Shown here piece after piece: positions 34,425 through 40,000 of a DNA stretch of 40,000 bases. The translations under genes and the position numbers were made by a program. The notes below the pieces were generated by a model. That model was given only the letters and a program-made list of their open reading frames with translations. It searched no databases and was not told where the DNA came from. Within the stretch, counting starts at the first letter, position 1. Each line of letters opens with the position of its first letter. Source of the stretch: Verrucomicrobiota bacterium (lineage in GTDB: Bacteria; Verrucomicrobiota; Verrucomicrobiia; Opitutales; UBA953); the NCBI GenBank assembly GCA_016871415.1, contig VHDL01000005.1, positions 1 through 40,000 of the forward strand, in the 5' to 3' direction.

Positions 34425-34450
34425 GAGGGGCGGCCTCTCGGCCGCCCCTC
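34425..34450 (-). terminator. Strong hairpin downstream of nrdA
   Basis: GAGGGGCGGCC (34425-34435) and GGCCGCCCCTC (34440-34450) form a perfect 11-bp GC-rich stem with a 4-nt loop, about 33 bases after the nrdA stop. No T tract follows on the minus strand, so it is either a Rho-independent-like terminator with a weak tail or an mRNA 3'-end stabiliser. It separates nrdBA from pgl. Confidence 0.65.
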
Positions 34451-34482
34451 GGATTCACGGACTCGGGACTCCTAGGGAACAA

Positions 34483-37656
<3,174 letters not shown>

Positions 37657-37814
37657 GGAAGGAGGGATGGGAAGGGAGGAGAAAAAGGGGAGGGTTGGCG
37701 CCGCGGACGGGCGCCGGAAGGAGGGGAGAGGAGGATGGGGCGGGGGGTGAGAACGGAAGATGTGCCAGCTTTCGACGCGGAGGGGGTGACGTCGGAAGGC
37801 CGGCTCGGGGCGGA
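37657..37814 (-). other. Pyrimidine-rich nrdB-nrdA spacer
   Basis: The transcript strand of this spacer is largely C/T, especially 37657-37750, and ends ATCCCTCCTTCC directly before the nrdA ATG. A self-complementary GGCGCC pair (37697-37702 and 37710-37715) can form a small hairpin. No gene or Shine-Dalgarno is seen. It may be a low-structure ribosome entry leader. Confidence 0.5.
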
Positions 37815-38927
37815 TCAGAGCTCGTCGTCGGAGACGGTGCCGAGAGCGCCCTGCTTCTGGTATTCGGTCACGCGGCCTTCGAAGAAGTTCTGCTCCTTCT
37901 TGAGGTCCATCATCTCGGACAGCCAGGAGAAAGGATTGACGGTCTCTGCGACGAGCGGATCGAGGCCGCAGTTGCGGAGACGGCGGTCGGCGATGTAGTC
38001 GATGTACTGGTCGAACTCCTTGGCGGAGAGGCCGAGTCCGTTGACCGGCAGGCAGTCGCGGATGAAGTCCTTTTCGAGGGCCACGGCGGAGGCCATGAGC
38101 TGGCGGAGCTCCTGCTTGAAGGCGGGCGTCCAGACATCCGGGTTCTCCTTGACGAGCTCGGAGAGCAGGTTGCGGAAGAGGTCGATGTGGTTGGACTCGT
38201 CGCGGAGGGTGTAGCGGAACATCTGGCCGATGCCCGGGAACTTGTTCTGGCGGGCGAGGGAGAGCACCATGCCGAAGAGGCCGTAGAACTGGGTGCCCTC
38301 CATGCACTGCCCGAAGAGGAAGATGTTCTTGGCGAGGGCCTGCTTGTCCTCGAGCTTGGTGAGGTCGAGCTTGCGACGCAGCGCCCGGGAGTTGTTGACG
38401 ACGAAGGCGGCCTTCTTGGCAATCGTCGGAATGTCCTCGAACATCGCCTCGCACTCGTGCGGGTTGATGCCGAGCGAAGAGATCATGTAGACGAGCGAAT
38501 CGGCGTGGATGTTCTCCTCGTGCGCGTGGCGGCCCAGGACGAGCTTGAGCTCGGGGGCGGTGACGACCTCGCGCACGACGTGGATGATGTTGTCGCCGAC
38601 GATGCCTTCGGCGGCGGAGAAATAACCGATCGCCATCTTGACGATCCAGCGGTCGATTTCGGTGATTTGGCCGGTCTGGTCGCGCCACTGCTCGCAGTCC
38701 TTCTGCATCGGGATGTCCTCCGGCTCCCAATGGTTGTTCTTCATCGTGCGGTAGAGGTCGTAGGCCCACTGGTACTTCAGCGGCAGGATGTTGAAGAACA
38801 TCGTGTCGCGGCCGTTGATGACGCGCTTGGACGCGAAGGCCTGCTCGGCCTTGTCGCGGTCCAGGATGAAGGATTTGTTGCCGACCTTTATGACGGTCGT
38901 GTCTCGGGGAGCGGGGGCGTTTTCCAT
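37815..38927 (-). CDS. nrdB: Ribonucleotide reductase beta subunit, class Ic-like (no radical tyrosine)
   Basis: A 370-residue ferritin-fold subunit that generates the radical for NrdA. All six metal ligands are present: E107 (SAAEG), E138 and H141 (EENIH), E210 (QCMEG), E244 and H247 (DESNH). The position four residues after H141, where class Ia/Ib enzymes carry the radical tyrosine, is L145 (HADSLVY). The first ligand is Glu rather than the usual Asp. Both traits define the chlamydial class Ic subgroup, which uses a Mn/Fe cofactor. Ligand spacing also equals the chlamydial set (E89, E120, H123, F127, E193, E227, H230). Y356 (GRVTEYQKQ) matches the C-terminal radical-transfer tyrosine. The cofactor metal is inferred. 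NrdR-like boxes lie upstream. Confidence 0.95.
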   Translation of the reverse strand: MENAPAPRDTTVIKVGNKSFILDRDKAEQAFASKRVINGRDTMFFNILPLKYQWAYDLYRTMKNNHWEPEDIPMQKDCEQWRDQTGQITEIDRWIVKMAIGYFSAAEGIVGDNIIHVVREVVTAPELKLVLGRHAHEENIHADSLVYMISSLGINPHECEAMFEDIPTIAKKAAFVVNNSRALRRKLDLTKLEDKQALAKNIFLFGQCMEGTQFYGLFGMVLSLARQNKFPGIGQMFRYTLRDESNHIDLFRNLLSELVKENPDVWTPAFKQELRQLMASAVALEKDFIRDCLPVNGLGLSAKEFDQYIDYIADRRLRNCGLDPLVAETVNPFSWLSEMMDLKKEQNFFEGRVTEYQKQGALGTVSDDEL

Positions 38928-38972
38928 TTGGGTAGTTTGCTTTAGTAATTAGGGGGAAAAGGTCTTTACAGT

Positions 38973-38987
38973 GGCCGGGGACCGGCC
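38973..38987 (-). other. Small GC hairpin in the nrdB leader
   Basis: GGCCGG, loop GGA, CCGGCC gives a perfect 6-bp stem about 46 bases upstream of the nrdB ATG, between the NrdR-like boxes and the gene. It would lie in the 5' untranslated region if transcription starts near the boxes. Its role, if any, is unknown. Confidence 0.35.
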
Positions 38988-39016
38988 GCTAGTAAGGTGG
39001 TATACTTGAGTGTTAG

Positions 39017-39064
39017 GAACTAGATGTAGGGTCGGCAAACTCTTTTAGGCACTAAATGTAGGGT
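39017..39064 (-). promoter_or_regulatory. Pair of NrdR-box-like operators upstream of nrdB
   Basis: On the nrd strand the two 16-mers are ACCCTACATTTAGTGC (39064-39049) and ACCCTACATCTAGTTC (39032-39017). The better copy matches about 12 of 16 positions of the NrdR consensus aCACwAtATaTwGtgt. The two copies are exactly 32 bp apart, and the tandem arrangement about three turns apart is characteristic of NrdR repression of RNR operons. The nrdR gene itself is not in the window. Confidence 0.75.
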
Positions 39065-39279
39065 TGATTTGCAAGACTCTGTTGATGATACACTTGTAGA
39101 ACATAATTATTCATAGGTCGTTTTTTTGATTATTTTTTAACACTCGGTCTGTCGAATCCATCGGCCATCCATCCAACAGCACGGAACCGCCCATGCAAAC
39201 GGCTCTTGTTGGGCTTGCTCACGCCATTCACCGGGGTGCCTGAGATTGCCGCGGCGCCGCGCCGTCCCCACGCTGAATC
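39065..39279. other. Divergent intergenic segment between nrdB and the YihY gene
   Basis: Positions 39065-39145 are AT-rich (including a run of T at 39121-39127) and probably hold the divergent promoters. The remainder up to 39279 is GC-rich, with no gene I can support. No clear -35/-10 pair was assigned. Confidence 0.5.
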
Positions 39280-40000
39280 ATGGACTCTCCCCTGCCCCGC
39301 GCCCGGCGCGCCCTGGAAGCCCTGGACGGCTGCTGGAGCCCCGCGGCCCTCTCCGAGCGGGGCTGGAGCGGCGGGCGCAAGGCCGCCTGGCGCGTGGCGG
39401 CGACCATATGGCACGGCCTTTGGGACAATCGTCTGCCGCAGCAGGCAGCGGCGCTCACCTATTACGCGCTGATGTCGGTCGGTCCGCTGCTCGCGCTGGC
39501 CCTCACCGTGTCCGGCTTCATCCTCACCCGCGCGGGCGCGGGCGCGGAGAATCCGGCTAAGCGGGCGATCGTGGCCGCGGTCTCGTACGTGGCGCCGCAG
39601 GCGACGACGGCGGGCGGCAGGCAGGCGACGCTCGGCGAGATGAACCGCGAGGTCGACGTCCTGGTCGACCGGCTGCTGGCGAACGCCGCGAGCAGCGAGG
39701 CGGGCGTGGTCGGCCTGACGATGATCCTCGCCCTCGCGGTGCTCATGCTCAGCCGCGTCGAGGACGCGCTCAACGGCGTCTGGGGCGTGCGGAAAGGGCG
39801 CAGCTGGCGCGACCGTTTCGCGAACTACCTGCTCTTCCTCGTGCTGTTCTTCCTCGTGGGCGCGACGACGCTAATGATGCTCTCGGCCTCCTCAATCGCG
39901 AAGGCCGCGGCCTCCGGCGGCGCCTGGCTCGACGCGCTGCTGCTGAAGCTGCCCGGCGGGGCCTGGCTCGCGGACTTCGTCGACGGCGGCGGGCCGACCG
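39280..40000 (+). CDS. YihY/BrkB family inner-membrane protein (3' end outside window)
   Basis: The first 240 codons of a polytopic membrane protein run off the right edge. Family features are the basic N-terminus and the first helix block LPQQAAALTYYALMSVGPLLALAL. The segment SRVEDALNGVWGVRKGRSWRDRFANYLLFLVLFF, quoted here as SRVEDALNGVWGV and RDRFANYLLFLVL, matches the conserved E-x-A-L-N-x-I-W region with its following helix. The family was once called ribonuclease BN. Its true function, perhaps envelope or solute related, is unsettled. ATG 39280 gives the expected N-terminus. Confidence 0.85.
   Translation, partial: MDSPLPRARRALEALDGCWSPAALSERGWSGGRKAAWRVAATIWHGLWDNRLPQQAAALTYYALMSVGPLLALALTVSGFILTRAGAGAENPAKRAIVAAVSYVAPQATTAGGRQATLGEMNREVDVLVDRLLANAASSEAGVVGLTMILALAVLMLSRVEDALNGVWGVRKGRSWRDRFANYLLFLVLFFLVGATTLMMLSASSIAKAAASGGAWLDALLLKLPGGAWLADFVDGGGPT

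Noticed and set aside
37657-38769. Upstream extension of the nrdA frame to 38769
   Set aside because: The extension is the nrdB gene read in another frame. The NrdA protein begins normally at MKSELPFFRT.

Overview
The window is high-GC DNA from a member of the Verrucomicrobiota, most likely of the Opitutae type. The assignment is an inference from gene content. It rests on a very large Verru_Chthon-cassette-A-like protein, a chlamydia-like (PVC-type) class Ic ribonucleotide reductase, a Dxs with the GDA/TCG variant of the thiamine motif, and the near absence of Shine-Dalgarno sequences. There are no rRNA, tRNA, CRISPR or insertion-sequence features. Genes are tightly packed, often with ATGA/GTGA overlaps.

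Layout. 1-8494 (minus): a two-partner secretion pair. The transporter TpsB comes first, followed by a giant exoprotein TpsA whose 3' end lies outside the window. TpsA carries a haemagglutination/TPS domain, two glycine-rich domains and an embedded C-type-lectin-like domain. 8495-9062: non-coding, with inverted repeats. 9063-12374 (plus): nuoG-nuoH-nuoI, a detached part of respiratory complex I. 12425-12869: the relic of an Old Yellow Enzyme gene with three in-frame stops and a large internal deletion. 12911-16985: a CBS/DRTGG-containing family II pyrophosphatase and RNase R. 17050-21721 (plus): a putatively Fur-controlled uptake unit with a FecA-like TonB-dependent receptor, TonB, ExbB, ExbD and a coiled-coil protein. 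21722-25942 (minus): a second exbB-exbD pair leading an operon with an M42 aminopeptidase, xseB and dxs.

26116-33651 (plus): a 1995-residue pseudopilin-like VerA protein followed by two small, mutually similar secreted proteins of unknown function. The expected VerB/C/D pseudopilins are absent, so this is the best candidate for an undescribed system. 33605-34321 (minus): 6-phosphogluconolactonase. 34483-38927 (minus): nrdB-nrdA. NrdB has leucine where the radical tyrosine should be and keeps all six metal ligands at chlamydial class Ic spacing. NrdA has three ATP-cone regions. A pair of NrdR-box-like sites 32 bp apart lies upstream. 39280-40000 (plus): the start of a YihY/BrkB membrane protein.

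A pattern seen across the window is that many start codons follow directly on a short C/T-rich run rather than a purine-rich ribosome binding site.
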